Shown one piece after another: positions 17,665 through 25,216 of a DNA stretch of 64,000 nucleotides. The position numbers and the translations under genes were made by a program. Location of the stretch: positions 155,702 through 219,701 of the forward strand of contig CAJUEJ010000003.1 of NCBI GenBank assembly GCA_910585435.1, in the 5' to 3' direction. Position 1 is the first letter of the stretch. Each line of letters opens with the position of its first letter. Source of the stretch: an uncultured Hungatella sp. (GTDB lineage: Bacteria; Bacillota; Clostridia; Lachnospirales; Lachnospiraceae). The notes under the pieces were generated by a model that was not told where the DNA came from, searched no databases, and was given only the letters and a program-made list of their open reading frames with translations.

Positions 17665-19227
17665 ATGACCGATTTTTTCAAAAAACATACCTTAATCACC
17701 GGAACCCTCCTCTTAACCATTACCGGTTTTGCCACCAGGGTTCTGGGATTTTTTTATCGGATATTTTTATCTCGCACCATCGGAGCAGAAGGTCTCGGCA
17801 TCTTTAACATGATCCATCCCATCTACGGGATCTGCTTTGCTTTGTGTGCCGGCTCTATCCAGACTGCCATCTCCCGCTTTGTCGCTGCCAATGCCCACAA
17901 GGGAAAACAGATTTTCCGAACTGGTCTGGTAATCTCCCTGACCATGGGAATCGTGCTGGCCGCTGCCATTGTCCGCCTCTCAGAACCGCTGGCTCATTAT
18001 ATTCTTCTGGAAGACCGGTGTGCCCCTCTTCTTCCTTTTATGGCCTTCTCTGTGCCCTTTTCTGCCATTCACGCCTGTATCAACGGATACTACTATGGTA
18101 TGCAGAAAACCCAGGTGCCTTCCCTGGCACAGATTGCGGAACAGTGTGTTCGTATGGCTGCCGTATTTCTTATTGCCGATATCCTGAAGGAAAGAGGACA
18201 GGCGATAACCGTGGAACTGGCTATAATCGGTCATCTTATCGGAGAGCTGGCTGCCTGCTTTTTTTCCATATTCTGTTTCTGTCTCTTTACCCCCTCCTCC
18301 CGCCATTCTGATTCCAGCTGCCAGGCAGGCCTCCGCTCTTTTGAAGGCCGGCTTTCTTCTGCTGCTTTATCCTTCAATGCCTTCCGTGAAACCGCCGTCC
18401 CCCTCATGACCCTGGCTCTTCCTCTCATGGGTAATCGGCTGGTGTTAAATATCCTTTCCAGCGCAGAAGCCATCTGGATTCCCAACAGCTTAGGCTTTTA
18501 TGGCCTTTCCAGGGAAGAAACCTTCAGCGTCTATGGGGTGCTGACAGGTATGGCTATGCCTTTCATCCTCTTCCCCTCCGCCATCACCAACTCCATGGCT
18601 GTGCTTTTACTCCCCACCGTAGCCGAGGCCCAGGCAGGGGGCAATGAATCCCGCATCGCCCAGACCATCTCCATGTCTCTGCGTTACAGCCTGTACATGG
18701 GAATCCTGTGTATCGGTGTGTTCACCCTGTTCGGGCCGGAGCTTGGCATCGGTGTGTTCCACGACGCTTCCGCTGGCTCCTTCATACAGATTCTGGCATG
18801 GCTGTGTCCGTTTCTCTATCTTGCCACCACCATGGGCAGCATCTTAAACGGGCTTGGGAAAACTACCACTACGTTTCTGCAGAATATTACAGCCCTGGTT
18901 CTGCGCCTGGCTTTTGTACTCATAGGTATTCCCCGGTTCGGCATCATGGCGTATCTGTGGGGAATGCTGGCCAGTGAACTTCTGCTGGCTTTCCTTCACC
19001 TCACCTCTCTTAAACGGCTGATTCCATTTTCCTGGAATGCAGTGGAGATGATCGTCAAGCCGGCGGCTTTCCTGATCATCTCCATCGGGGTTTACTATGC
19101 GGTTTTTTCTCTGTGGGATGGGTTCGATGGATTGGGGCTTTTTATCTCTACTGCCCTTCATATCGGGGTTTTGAGTTTGTGCTATGGGGGGCTTTTGGCT
19201 GTGTTTCATCTGGCGAAGAGGGGATAA
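17665..19227 (+). CDS. SpoVB-like polysaccharide/lipid flippase (MOP superfamily)
   Basis: Integral membrane protein of about 520 aa with some 14 predicted helices, starting MTDFFKKHTLITGTLLLT. The segment GFATRVLGFFYRIFLSRTIG is typical of SpoVB/MurJ-like exporters that flip lipid-linked cell-wall or cortex precursors. The start at 17665 follows GGAG by five bases; the longer frame from 17590 begins right after the terminator and has no ribosome site. It could be SpoVB (cortex) or a paralogue of vegetative function. Confidence 0.88.
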   Translation: MTDFFKKHTLITGTLLLTITGFATRVLGFFYRIFLSRTIGAEGLGIFNMIHPIYGICFALCAGSIQTAISRFVAANAHKGKQIFRTGLVISLTMGIVLAAAIVRLSEPLAHYILLEDRCAPLLPFMAFSVPFSAIHACINGYYYGMQKTQVPSLAQIAEQCVRMAAVFLIADILKERGQAITVELAIIGHLIGELAACFFSIFCFCLFTPSSRHSDSSCQAGLRSFEGRLSSAALSFNAFRETAVPLMTLALPLMGNRLVLNILSSAEAIWIPNSLGFYGLSREETFSVYGVLTGMAMPFILFPSAITNSMAVLLLPTVAEAQAGGNESRIAQTISMSLRYSLYMGILCIGVFTLFGPELGIGVFHDASAGSFIQILAWLCPFLYLATTMGSILNGLGKTTTTFLQNITALVLRLAFVLIGIPRFGIMAYLWGMLASELLLAFLHLTSLKRLIPFSWNAVEMIVKPAAFLIISIGVYYAVFSLWDGFDGLGLFISTALHIGVLSLCYGGLLAVFHLAKRG

Positions 19228-19265
19228 TCAACAATACAGTATGCAATCAGATGATAATATCCCCG

Positions 19266-20717
19266 CTAAGAACCATTCCTGCGCCCTTTCCATGCCTGAT
19301 ACGCAATCTCCATGAAAATCCTGTCTGTATCAGACAGATCGTTCTTCTGAGAGAACCTGACAGATATGCTTTTATCCTTATTGTGGAGGATCTGTTTTTC
19401 AAAGCAGCTGCATATAAATGCCATCCACAAATACTCATACTTCATAGGATATTCCGACGTCTTCTTATTCCCCAGCTTATGCAGTACGTCGCTCATATTA
19501 TACGGTATATACAGCTCTTTCAGCTTCTGCTGTTTCTCATTTTCTCTCCTGCAGATATCCCAGGCATTTTTGTATATTACATCGCATATTTTTCCCACAT
19601 CTTCCTTCTCAAAGGGGATGTCCGCCAGAATTTTCCTGAATTCCTGCCCGCTATTGGGTGCCTGCCCGCCATTCTGGTCTCTGTTTAAAAGCAGGCTGCT
19701 TTCAATGAGGAACAGAAGCATAAAATCCTCCTGCCTCATAGCCTGGTCTTCTCCGAATTTGGCGTGGGAGCTCCAGTTTCTGAACAGCTTCACAATACGG
19801 TATTCCGAATCATTGTGCTGGGGAGAAAAATCCGCCTCAAAAGGCTCGGAAAATTGTTTCATGGACTGATACAAAAAGGAGGCTGCCTGTGTATCTGCAG
19901 GCCGGTACACAGAAAAACTGCTTACCAGGCAGTCAAACAATTCCTTAACCCGTTCCTTGCCCAGCCGTTTGTCCTTTTCCCGAACCCTTTCATTAAATAA
20001 ACTGGTATGGGAATCATCTTTTCCATTCTTCCTGTAGGATTCCTCTGCCACAGCCGAGACATCGAACAACAGCTTTCGCAAAAAATAATATCCCTGCTTC
20101 TCATAGTCATACAGCTTGTCCAGCCGTGCGTTCAATACCTGATGCTCCTGGTTCTGCCAATCCACCCCTTTGTCAACCAGACGGGGCGGGCAAAGAGAAG
20201 CCTGCCGGAATTTTTTCTTCCATCCAATGACCCGCGGATCCTGATCCCCGAACGCACTGAATAGGATGATCCTCTCCTTTGGAAATCCCAGGGTCAGCAA
20301 TAAGATCACCAGATAAAAGCCTGCGTTTCTGCTCAGCTCTTCCGCTGTTGTTTTTCCTGTTATGTCTCCGGTTGCTTCATCCAATATATATCCTGCTGTC
20401 TGTCCCTTCTCATCCTCCTTAAGCTTCTCCGGTATGGATATACAGGAAAAAAATCTTTTCCACACACCGTCATCCCGGTCAATGGCGCCAAAATTGCGGT
20501 TCAGATCGATGTCAAGGATCACACAGTCAAATTCCCCGTAGCATTCAAATATATAGCTTAACGCATCATAAAACCGGTCCTTTATCACAACCTGCCTTCT
20601 GTACGCAGGTGCAAAAATCCGGAAATACTTTTCAATGTCTGATTTATTTCCATCCCGTTTACGTATATGGGAACTGTGATTGTCAAAATCATCAATCCAC
20701 AAAATGGTTCTGCGCAT
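19266..20717 (-). CDS. Receiver-domain protein with candidate HEPN ribonuclease motif
   Basis: Unrecognised 483-aa protein. The N-terminus has all receiver landmarks: acidic D9-D10 in ILWIDDFD, likely phospho-acceptor D69 in CVILDIDLN, Ser154 in IILFSAFG, and K183 in LVDKG. A large insertion of about 60 residues sits between the third and fourth strands. The C-terminal 290 residues look all-helical and contain R313-N314-W-S-S-H318 (LFRNWSSHAKF), which matches the R-N-x3-H signature of HEPN RNases. No DNA-binding domain is seen, so this is not a usual response regulator. It follows the kinase-like gene by 18 bases with a GAGGAGG site, so the two should work together. The role of a phosphorylation-switched RNA-cutting effector is inference. 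Confidence 0.65.
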   Translation of the reverse strand: MRRTILWIDDFDNHSSHIRKRDGNKSDIEKYFRIFAPAYRRQVVIKDRFYDALSYIFECYGEFDCVILDIDLNRNFGAIDRDDGVWKRFFSCISIPEKLKEDEKGQTAGYILDEATGDITGKTTAEELSRNAGFYLVILLLTLGFPKERIILFSAFGDQDPRVIGWKKKFRQASLCPPRLVDKGVDWQNQEHQVLNARLDKLYDYEKQGYYFLRKLLFDVSAVAEESYRKNGKDDSHTSLFNERVREKDKRLGKERVKELFDCLVSSFSVYRPADTQAASFLYQSMKQFSEPFEADFSPQHNDSEYRIVKLFRNWSSHAKFGEDQAMRQEDFMLLFLIESSLLLNRDQNGGQAPNSGQEFRKILADIPFEKEDVGKICDVIYKNAWDICRRENEKQQKLKELYIPYNMSDVLHKLGNKKTSEYPMKYEYLWMAFICSCFEKQILHNKDKSISVRFSQKNDLSDTDRIFMEIAYQAWKGRRNGS

Positions 20718-20735
20718 TTTCTTCCTCCTCTGCTG

Positions 20736-22643
20736 CTACAGTATTGTATTACTCTCGAAGTAATCAATGTCTGCTGTCTGCAGTATACTGCCCCTTATCT
20801 TTGCTGTCACCGTATAACGGTTTGTTTCTTTCTCATAACCGGTGGCAATGCTGTCATGAAGCTTATATTCTTTTCCGTAATTTAATTTGCTGAGAATCCG
20901 GTTCCTGGAAGAAATCCCCTTTCTTGTATAGCTGTTTACTTCTAAATCCACCTGGTTGACTGTCTCGATTTCCAGAAAGCCGTCCTTCTCACGGAAGATA
21001 AGCTTTTTCTCCTTTCCTGTCTCACAGTACGTAAACATATTTAACAAAAGCTCCATCACAAGGCTGGACAGGAATACGCTTCCCTCCGTATTATTTTTCA
21101 GACAGATCCTGTTCCATCCGTCCTCGCATGCAAAGGCAAATCCCCCCATATGCTCATCCATCCACTCGATGACATCCGCATTCCCCTTTAAAATATCAGT
21201 CTCATACAGCTCCAGCAGCCTCCAGGTATCAATACCATCCCTCTCATACCTGTCCCGGATCTCTTCAATCCTGCTGTCGTCCGCCACCAGAAGGATGCGC
21301 AGCAGCACCCTTTTTGCCGCCTCATTTACCAGCTGGCGCATGGAAAGCCCTTCCCCGGCGGAACAGACACTTTTTCCAATCATGGCCTTTAATTCCTCAA
21401 ATCTGTCCGTATGCTCCAGATTCAGCATAACCACTTCTTTTGCCAGCATCTGCTTATTCTCGTACTCGATGAGCAACTCTCTGCCCTTATCCTTTAAATC
21501 CTCGTCGTTCCCCGGATTCATAAGCAGCGCCTGGGCAATGTTGTACAGATTGTCGGCGGATAAGTTTTTATACCTGTGAGTGAAATCCGATACCATGGCA
21601 CTTTTGGATCGGGAAATCTCCCTTACCTCCTCCAGAGCCTCCTCCAGCATCGCCTCGTCCCTTAACACATCTGCAATCAATTCCAGGTTCCAGACTCCCA
21701 TCTGCCTCCTCTTTACAGACATGGGAAGCAGCGGCATGGCCTTCAGCACCTCTTTTTTAATCACAGGCACCTGGTGGGTTCTGGATGCCTTTACAGCCCC
21801 CATGGGATCCACCAGATCATTGTCAGAAAAACTGCCTGCATGATCTGACTCCTCCAGCGTAGGCAGCAGAGCCCGGAAGCTGACTGTCTTTATAAACTGT
21901 ACGGCGCTGTTTGGTTCACTTTCTTCAAATTTATTTTCGTCTGTTAATTCTCCGTCAAACAGGATAGCCAGGGTTGTATTGCTCAGGCAGCCAAGATATG
22001 TCTTCAGATTGTTAGGCAGCAGCTTACTATAATCCGTTTCCCCCTGTTCCACCGGCCGGTTTCTCTCATAATATTGTCTTTTCTCTCTGCCGAAATTACA
22101 GATATCCCACGCAAATGCATACAGATACGGAATCTCGATTTTATGCTGTCTCGTGAAGCTTCCAAATCTGTCATTGCTGGTTATAAATCTCTTCATGCTG
22201 TCCCTGACACGTTCCTCACGGCGAAACCGGGTGTTCCATTCATTGGTCTCACAGGGAGCATTCCATTCCCTGCCCGGTTCCTGATATTTTACTCCTGAGA
22301 GAAGCCTTTCCATCGTCAGGTTCAGATAATCTGTCAGCAGAGTGCCATGGCAAAAAAACTTGCCTTCCGCCACCTTCTCAATGACCGGACAAAAGGATTG
22401 TTTCAGATCTTTTATCATGGAATTCAAGATGGGAGGGTAAGCCTCGTCTCTCTGTTCCTGGCAATTATCCATCATAAAGCCCATCTTCTTATTGATGCAC
22501 ATGGCAAACAGCATTACAAGCCCGTTGATATTATCCATGTCAATCCTCTCTGCCATGCGCTGAAAAATGCTTTCGCATTCCCCGCTTTCCCGGATATCAT
22601 TTAATTCCTCTGCTGCCTCTAAAACAATATTAAAATTCTCCAT
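20736..22643 (-). CDS. Divergent histidine-kinase-like protein
   Basis: Unrecognised soluble protein of 635 aa with no membrane helix. Residues 1-330 are mostly helical and of unknown fold, probably a sensor. A DHp-like helix has H356 in the motif SDFTHRYKNLS, similar to HisKA_2/HWE-type HRxKN boxes. The C-terminus resembles a GHKL ATPase: N box ELLLN (531-535), then strands KLIFREKDGFLEIETVNQVD and a weak G2-like KGISSRNRIL. The G1 box is degenerate. The gene starts four bases after CGGAGG. It is upstream of, and tightly linked to, the receiver-HEPN gene, so it is the probable phospho-donor. Confidence 0.65.
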   Translation of the reverse strand: MENFNIVLEAAEELNDIRESGECESIFQRMAERIDMDNINGLVMLFAMCINKKMGFMMDNCQEQRDEAYPPILNSMIKDLKQSFCPVIEKVAEGKFFCHGTLLTDYLNLTMERLLSGVKYQEPGREWNAPCETNEWNTRFRREERVRDSMKRFITSNDRFGSFTRQHKIEIPYLYAFAWDICNFGREKRQYYERNRPVEQGETDYSKLLPNNLKTYLGCLSNTTLAILFDGELTDENKFEESEPNSAVQFIKTVSFRALLPTLEESDHAGSFSDNDLVDPMGAVKASRTHQVPVIKKEVLKAMPLLPMSVKRRQMGVWNLELIADVLRDEAMLEEALEEVREISRSKSAMVSDFTHRYKNLSADNLYNIAQALLMNPGNDEDLKDKGRELLIEYENKQMLAKEVVMLNLEHTDRFEELKAMIGKSVCSAGEGLSMRQLVNEAAKRVLLRILLVADDSRIEEIRDRYERDGIDTWRLLELYETDILKGNADVIEWMDEHMGGFAFACEDGWNRICLKNNTEGSVFLSSLVMELLLNMFTYCETGKEKKLIFREKDGFLEIETVNQVDLEVNSYTRKGISSRNRILSKLNYGKEYKLHDSIATGYEKETNRYTVTAKIRGSILQTADIDYFESNTIL

Positions 22644-22692
22644 AATGCCTCCGTCTGCTATGAATAGTTACCTGCCATGGCCTCAAAGGGCC

Positions 22693-22729
22693 ATAACCAT
22701 TATTCGGTCAGAGCCGAAAGAATGGTTAT
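22693..22729 (-). other. Stem-loop over the stop of the 24-aa peptide gene
   Basis: Minus strand: ATAACCAT (22722-22729) pairs with ATGGTTAT (22693-22700), and inside it TTCGG pairs with CCGAA around a six-base loop. The stop codon lies within the 3-prime half. It could limit read-through into the kinase gene or be an RNA processing site. Confidence 0.55.
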
Positions 22730-22774
22730 AATCCCGCTTATGACCTTAATCGTTACCTTGATCCCTGTAAGCAT
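22700..22774 (-). CDS. 24-aa hydrophobic peptide, modulin-like
   Basis: A tiny gene with a near-perfect ribosome site (AAAGGAGG, five bases before ATG). The product begins MLTGIKVTIKVISG and ends ITILSALTE; it is rich in Ile/Val/Thr with two lysines near the start, so it could be a membrane-active helix or strand. Size and pattern recall staphylococcal alpha-type phenol-soluble modulins and type I toxins, but no homology is claimed. It is 56 bases before the kinase-like gene and on the same strand. Confidence 0.6.
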   Translation of the reverse strand: MLTGIKVTIKVISGIITILSALTE

Positions 22775-22901
22775 AGTCTCCTCCTTTTATTCAACACATA
22801 CTCTCAGAATCTCTCCTGCATCTGCATTTGTGCCTGAGCTTTTGGCAGACACAACACAGGCGCCAGGAGACTTAAGGCGTGGGTCAGCATCCCCCGGCAG
22901 C

Positions 22902-22957
22902 CTGGCAGGCGCCCTGCCCCGCCGCCTGGCAGGCGCCCTGCCCCGCCGCCTGGCAGG
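22902..22957. repeat. 24-bp GC-rich tandem repeat, 2.3 copies
   Basis: Units 22902-22925 and 22926-22949 are identical (starting CTGGCAGGCGCC), followed by 8 bases of a third. Each unit contains the dyad GCAGGCGCCCTGC, so the RNA can form stacked hairpins. It lies between the two small peptide genes, just after the stop of the 26-aa one. GC content is far above its surroundings. Confidence 0.85.
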
Positions 22958-22964
22958 TCTTTAC

Positions 22965-23045
22965 TCAGTCCTCAAAAATGTCTATAACCGTCTCTACCGC
23001 CCGTGCAATCTTCTTAACCAGTTTAAAAATATCACTCCACTCCAT
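22965..23045 (-). CDS. 26-aa amphipathic peptide, delta-toxin-like
   Basis: A tiny gene whose ATG follows AAAGGA by about nine bases. The product begins MEWSDIFKLVKKIARAV and ends ETVIDIFED. Plotted as a helix, the Ile/Phe/Leu/Val residues fall on one side and Lys/Arg/Asp/Glu on the other, an arrangement like that of staphylococcal delta-toxin. No leader or processing signal is seen. It starts 20 bases after the hicB-like stop, so it is probably co-transcribed with it. Confidence 0.6.
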   Translation of the reverse strand: MEWSDIFKLVKKIARAVETVIDIFED

Positions 23046-23064
23046 AGTCTACCATCCTTTCCTG

Positions 23065-23466
23065 TCAGGAATCCATTCCCAACTCGCATTTAAGACCCTT
23101 TACCAGAACCGCTGAAAAGTTTACATTCTTCTCTTTCGCCATCTCATCCAGCCACTTGGGAATTGTCAATGTCTTTTTCACATAGATCGTCTTCTGAATC
23201 TGCCGGAAATAAGGCATCCACAGATGTACGTAGATCAGCTTCTCGCCTTCCTCTGTCACTATCTGTCCCGGTTCCGAGGGACTGGGATTTTCTATCCCCC
23301 GATCCTCATTGCTGCTGATACAAAGTGCCAGCAGTTCCCGGGCAGCCCAAACCGCTTCCTCCTGGGATTCTCCTTCTGTCATCTGCCCCGGAAAATCAGG
23401 AAATGTTACCAGACAGACATCCGGCATTTTCTTTAGTTTAATAGGATACGTATAGTTTTCTTTCAT
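23065..23466 (-). CDS. hicB: HicB-family antitoxin-like protein
   Basis: 133 aa. The N-terminal half is the HicB partial RNase H-like fold (YPIKLKKMPDVCLVTFPDFPG, EEAVWAARELLALCI). The C-terminal part is a ribbon-helix-helix DNA-binding domain (KKTLTIPKWLDEMAKEKNVN). Normally this protein neutralises HicA and represses the shared promoter. Here no hicA precedes or follows it on the same strand; a HicA-like gene is divergent at 23754. It leads the operon with the peptides and the kinase/HEPN pair, with AAAGGG five bases before ATG. Confidence 0.85.
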   Translation of the reverse strand: MKENYTYPIKLKKMPDVCLVTFPDFPGQMTEGESQEEAVWAARELLALCISSNEDRGIENPSPSEPGQIVTEEGEKLIYVHLWMPYFRQIQKTIYVKKTLTIPKWLDEMAKEKNVNFSAVLVKGLKCELGMDS

Positions 23467-23564
23467 AGCTGCCCTTTCTTGTTTTCACTTCTTTTGTACA
23501 TGCTTTGCAAATTACACAGGGCAGATACTCTTGCCCCGCAGTTTATATCTCTTTCATGCCCCTT

Positions 23565-23593
23565 ATTATAATACGTATTTAAACACGTGTCAA
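23565..23593 (-). promoter_or_regulatory. Strong promoter of the hicB-peptide-kinase operon
   Basis: Minus-strand TTGACA (23588-23593), 17-base spacer, TATAAT (23565-23570): both hexamers match consensus. The spacer and -35 contain the dyads ACACGTGT and AATACGTATT, natural sites for the ribbon-helix-helix HicB protein. Confidence 0.85.
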
Positions 23594-23643
23594 TAGTTTT
23601 TGTTCCTATTTTATTTTTTTCTCCGGCTTTTTCTCCATACCTA

Positions 23644-23672
23644 TTGACTCTCTTCCCCGGCTGCCTTATACT
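23644..23672 (+). promoter_or_regulatory. Promoter of the HicA-like gene
   Basis: TTGACT (23644-23649), 17-base spacer, TATACT (23667-23672). It is back to back with the hicB promoter, 50 bases away. Confidence 0.7.
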
Positions 23673-23753
23673 TGAAAAAATCAGCATTGCATCCTTTGAG
23701 GAAGCAGATAGTGCATATGCAACTGTCAACCTGTTTCTGAAAGGAGAATGCAT

Positions 23754-23954
23754 ATGAATACTGATTTTAAAGAGATCGAGAAAAAATTGATTGCCGGTGG
23801 ATGGAAACCGGAGCGCACCTGCGGTTCCCAATGCTTGTATTTTAAATCCGACGGTTCTTCTTTCGTTGGGATCCCCTGCCGCAGAGGCAGGAGCTTGTCC
23901 ATCTGTATCATCGAAAATCTCGAACAAGTCACAGGGCTGTCTCTCAAGAGATAG
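23754..23954 (+). CDS. HicA-like protein lacking the usual catalytic histidine
   Basis: 66 aa with the HicA double-stranded-RNA-binding layout: EIEKKLIAGGWKPERTCGSQ, then a short strand LYFKSDGSSFVGIP and a final helix. Active HicA RNases carry G-S-H at the place where this protein has G-S-Q, so it may be inactive or altered. The start at 23754 follows AAAGGAG by seven bases; the ATG at 23748 is too close. Orientation is opposite to hicB, unlike normal hicAB operons. The match is from fold pattern and is short. Confidence 0.6.
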   Translation: MNTDFKEIEKKLIAGGWKPERTCGSQCLYFKSDGSSFVGIPCRRGRSLSICIIENLEQVTGLSLKR

Positions 23955-23961
23955 CCCTGTG
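23930..23961 (+). terminator. Hairpin at the end of the HicA-like gene
   Basis: CACAGGGCT (23930-23938) pairs with AGCCCTGTG (23953-23961), with TCTC/GAGA inside. It overlaps the stop codon; the T-tract after it is poor. Confidence 0.55.
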
Positions 23962-24035
23962 ACTTTGTCACTGAACAAATATTTTTTTCTTTGTATAGTA
24001 GGGTATATCAGAGATAAACAAAAAGGAGAGCTGTC

Positions 24036-24230
24036 ATGGTCAAACGAAAAGCTGTCGTCAATATCCGGGAATGCGTGGCCTGCGGATGCTGTATGAAAGT
24101 CTGTCCCCGAAGCGCGATTGATATCCCCAAGGGTATTTATGCCCAGATCAACCGGGAGCTGTGTGTCGGATGCGGGAAATGCGTGAAGGAATGTCCTGCA
24201 AGTGTTATTAAGCTGGAGGTGACAGAATGA
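24036..24230 (+). CDS. 2[4Fe-4S] ferredoxin
   Basis: Small electron carrier, 64 aa, with two clusters: CVACGCCMKVCP and CVGCGKCVKECP. AAAGGAGAG lies before the ATG. It overlaps the following gene by four bases (ATGA), so the two are co-translated. Confidence 0.93.
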   Translation: MVKRKAVVNIRECVACGCCMKVCPRSAIDIPKGIYAQINRELCVGCGKCVKECPASVIKLEVTE

Positions 24231-24832
24231 AACAGAAAAAGAAATGGTATGATTATCTGTGGATCGTCTCACTGACCTATCTGATCCTGGGATTCTTCAA
24301 TATCCTTTTTGCCTGGCTGGGGCTCCTCTGCTTTTTCATCCCTTTGATCATATCCATCACAAAAGGGACAAAAGCTTACTGTAACAGGTACTGCGGCAGA
24401 GGGCAGCTGTTCTCTCTCATAGGAGGCAGATTCGGCCTGTCGCGCAGAAAAGACGTTCCCGGCTGGATGAAGTCAGGTTATTTCCGATATGGATTTCTGA
24501 TTTTCTTCTTTATCATGTTCTTTCAGATGCTGTGGAACACGTATCTGGTTTTTGCCGGGGCAAGGGATCTTCGTATGGCTGTAACCCTTTTGTGGACCTT
24601 TAAGCTTCCCTGGCACTGGGCTTATCACGGCACCCTTTTTTCTGACGGCGCCGCCCAGTTCGCCTTCGGCTTTTACAGTGTCATGCTTACCTCCACCGTG
24701 CTGGGCCTCATAACCATGGTTCTGTTTAAGCCCCGTTCCTGGTGTGTGTATTGTCCCATGGGAACTATGACACAGCTTATATGCAAAGCAAAGCATGGAA
24801 CTTCTCACTCGGACCTTGGAGAGGGTCTGTAA
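24227..24832 (+). CDS. Membrane Fe-S protein, NapH/CcoG-like
   Basis: 201 aa with four to five transmembrane helices. Two cysteine motifs face the cytoplasm: CNRYCGRGQ after helix 2, and WCVYCPMGT near the end. This arrangement is seen in NapH- and RnfA-linked quinol or FMN-domain electron-transfer proteins. Coupled to the ferredoxin, it may pass electrons between the membrane and the cytoplasm. The exact partner is unknown. Confidence 0.8.
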   Translation: MKQKKKWYDYLWIVSLTYLILGFFNILFAWLGLLCFFIPLIISITKGTKAYCNRYCGRGQLFSLIGGRFGLSRRKDVPGWMKSGYFRYGFLIFFFIMFFQMLWNTYLVFAGARDLRMAVTLLWTFKLPWHWAYHGTLFSDGAAQFAFGFYSVMLTSTVLGLITMVLFKPRSWCVYCPMGTMTQLICKAKHGTSHSDLGEGL

Positions 24833-24866
24833 AAACTACTACTATCATATAAGGAAGGTAATTATT

Positions 24867-25175
24867 ATGTCAGTACTTAAAGTAAATAAAAATAACTTCG
24901 ATTCCGTTAAAAACAGCGAAAAGCCTGTTCTCCTGGATTTCTATGCTGACTGGTGCGGCCCCTGCCGTATGGTCTCCCCTCTGGTAGATCAGATCGCAGA
25001 GGAAAACCCTCAGTATGTAGTTGGCAAGATCAATGTAGACCAGGAGCCGGAACTGGCCCAGACATTCGGGGTTTTAAGCATCCCCACCCTGGTAGTGCTA
25101 AAGGACGGCAAGGTGGCCAGCCAGGTAACCGGAGCCAGGCCAAAGGCACAGATACTGGCTATGTTAGAAGGCTAG
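24867..25175 (+). CDS. trxA: Thioredoxin
   Basis: 102-aa disulfide reductase with the active site WCGPC in LLDFYADWCGPCRMVSPLV and the cis-Pro loop SIPTLVV. The start is taken at 24867 after AAGGAAGG; an upstream in-frame ATG (24795) lies inside the previous gene. It is 34 bases after the membrane Fe-S gene, forming a small redox operon. Confidence 0.95.
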   Translation: MSVLKVNKNNFDSVKNSEKPVLLDFYADWCGPCRMVSPLVDQIAEENPQYVVGKINVDQEPELAQTFGVLSIPTLVVLKDGKVASQVTGARPKAQILAMLEG

Positions 25176-25216
25176 TACTGATAAAGCCAGATACGGCTTC
25201 GCCAGATAACCGTATG

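Noticed and set aside
22815..22898. Possible third micro-peptide (MLTHALSLLA...) on the minus strand
   Set aside because: No spaced ribosome site: a G run abuts the ATG. The product lacks the pattern of the other two.
22902..22957. CRISPR or rRNA-like structure
   Set aside because: Only 2.3 adjacent 24-bp units without spacers; simple tandem repeat.
23463..24272. Minus-strand 269-codon frame
   Set aside because: Antisense to the HicA-like and ferredoxin genes and across two promoters; no ribosome site.
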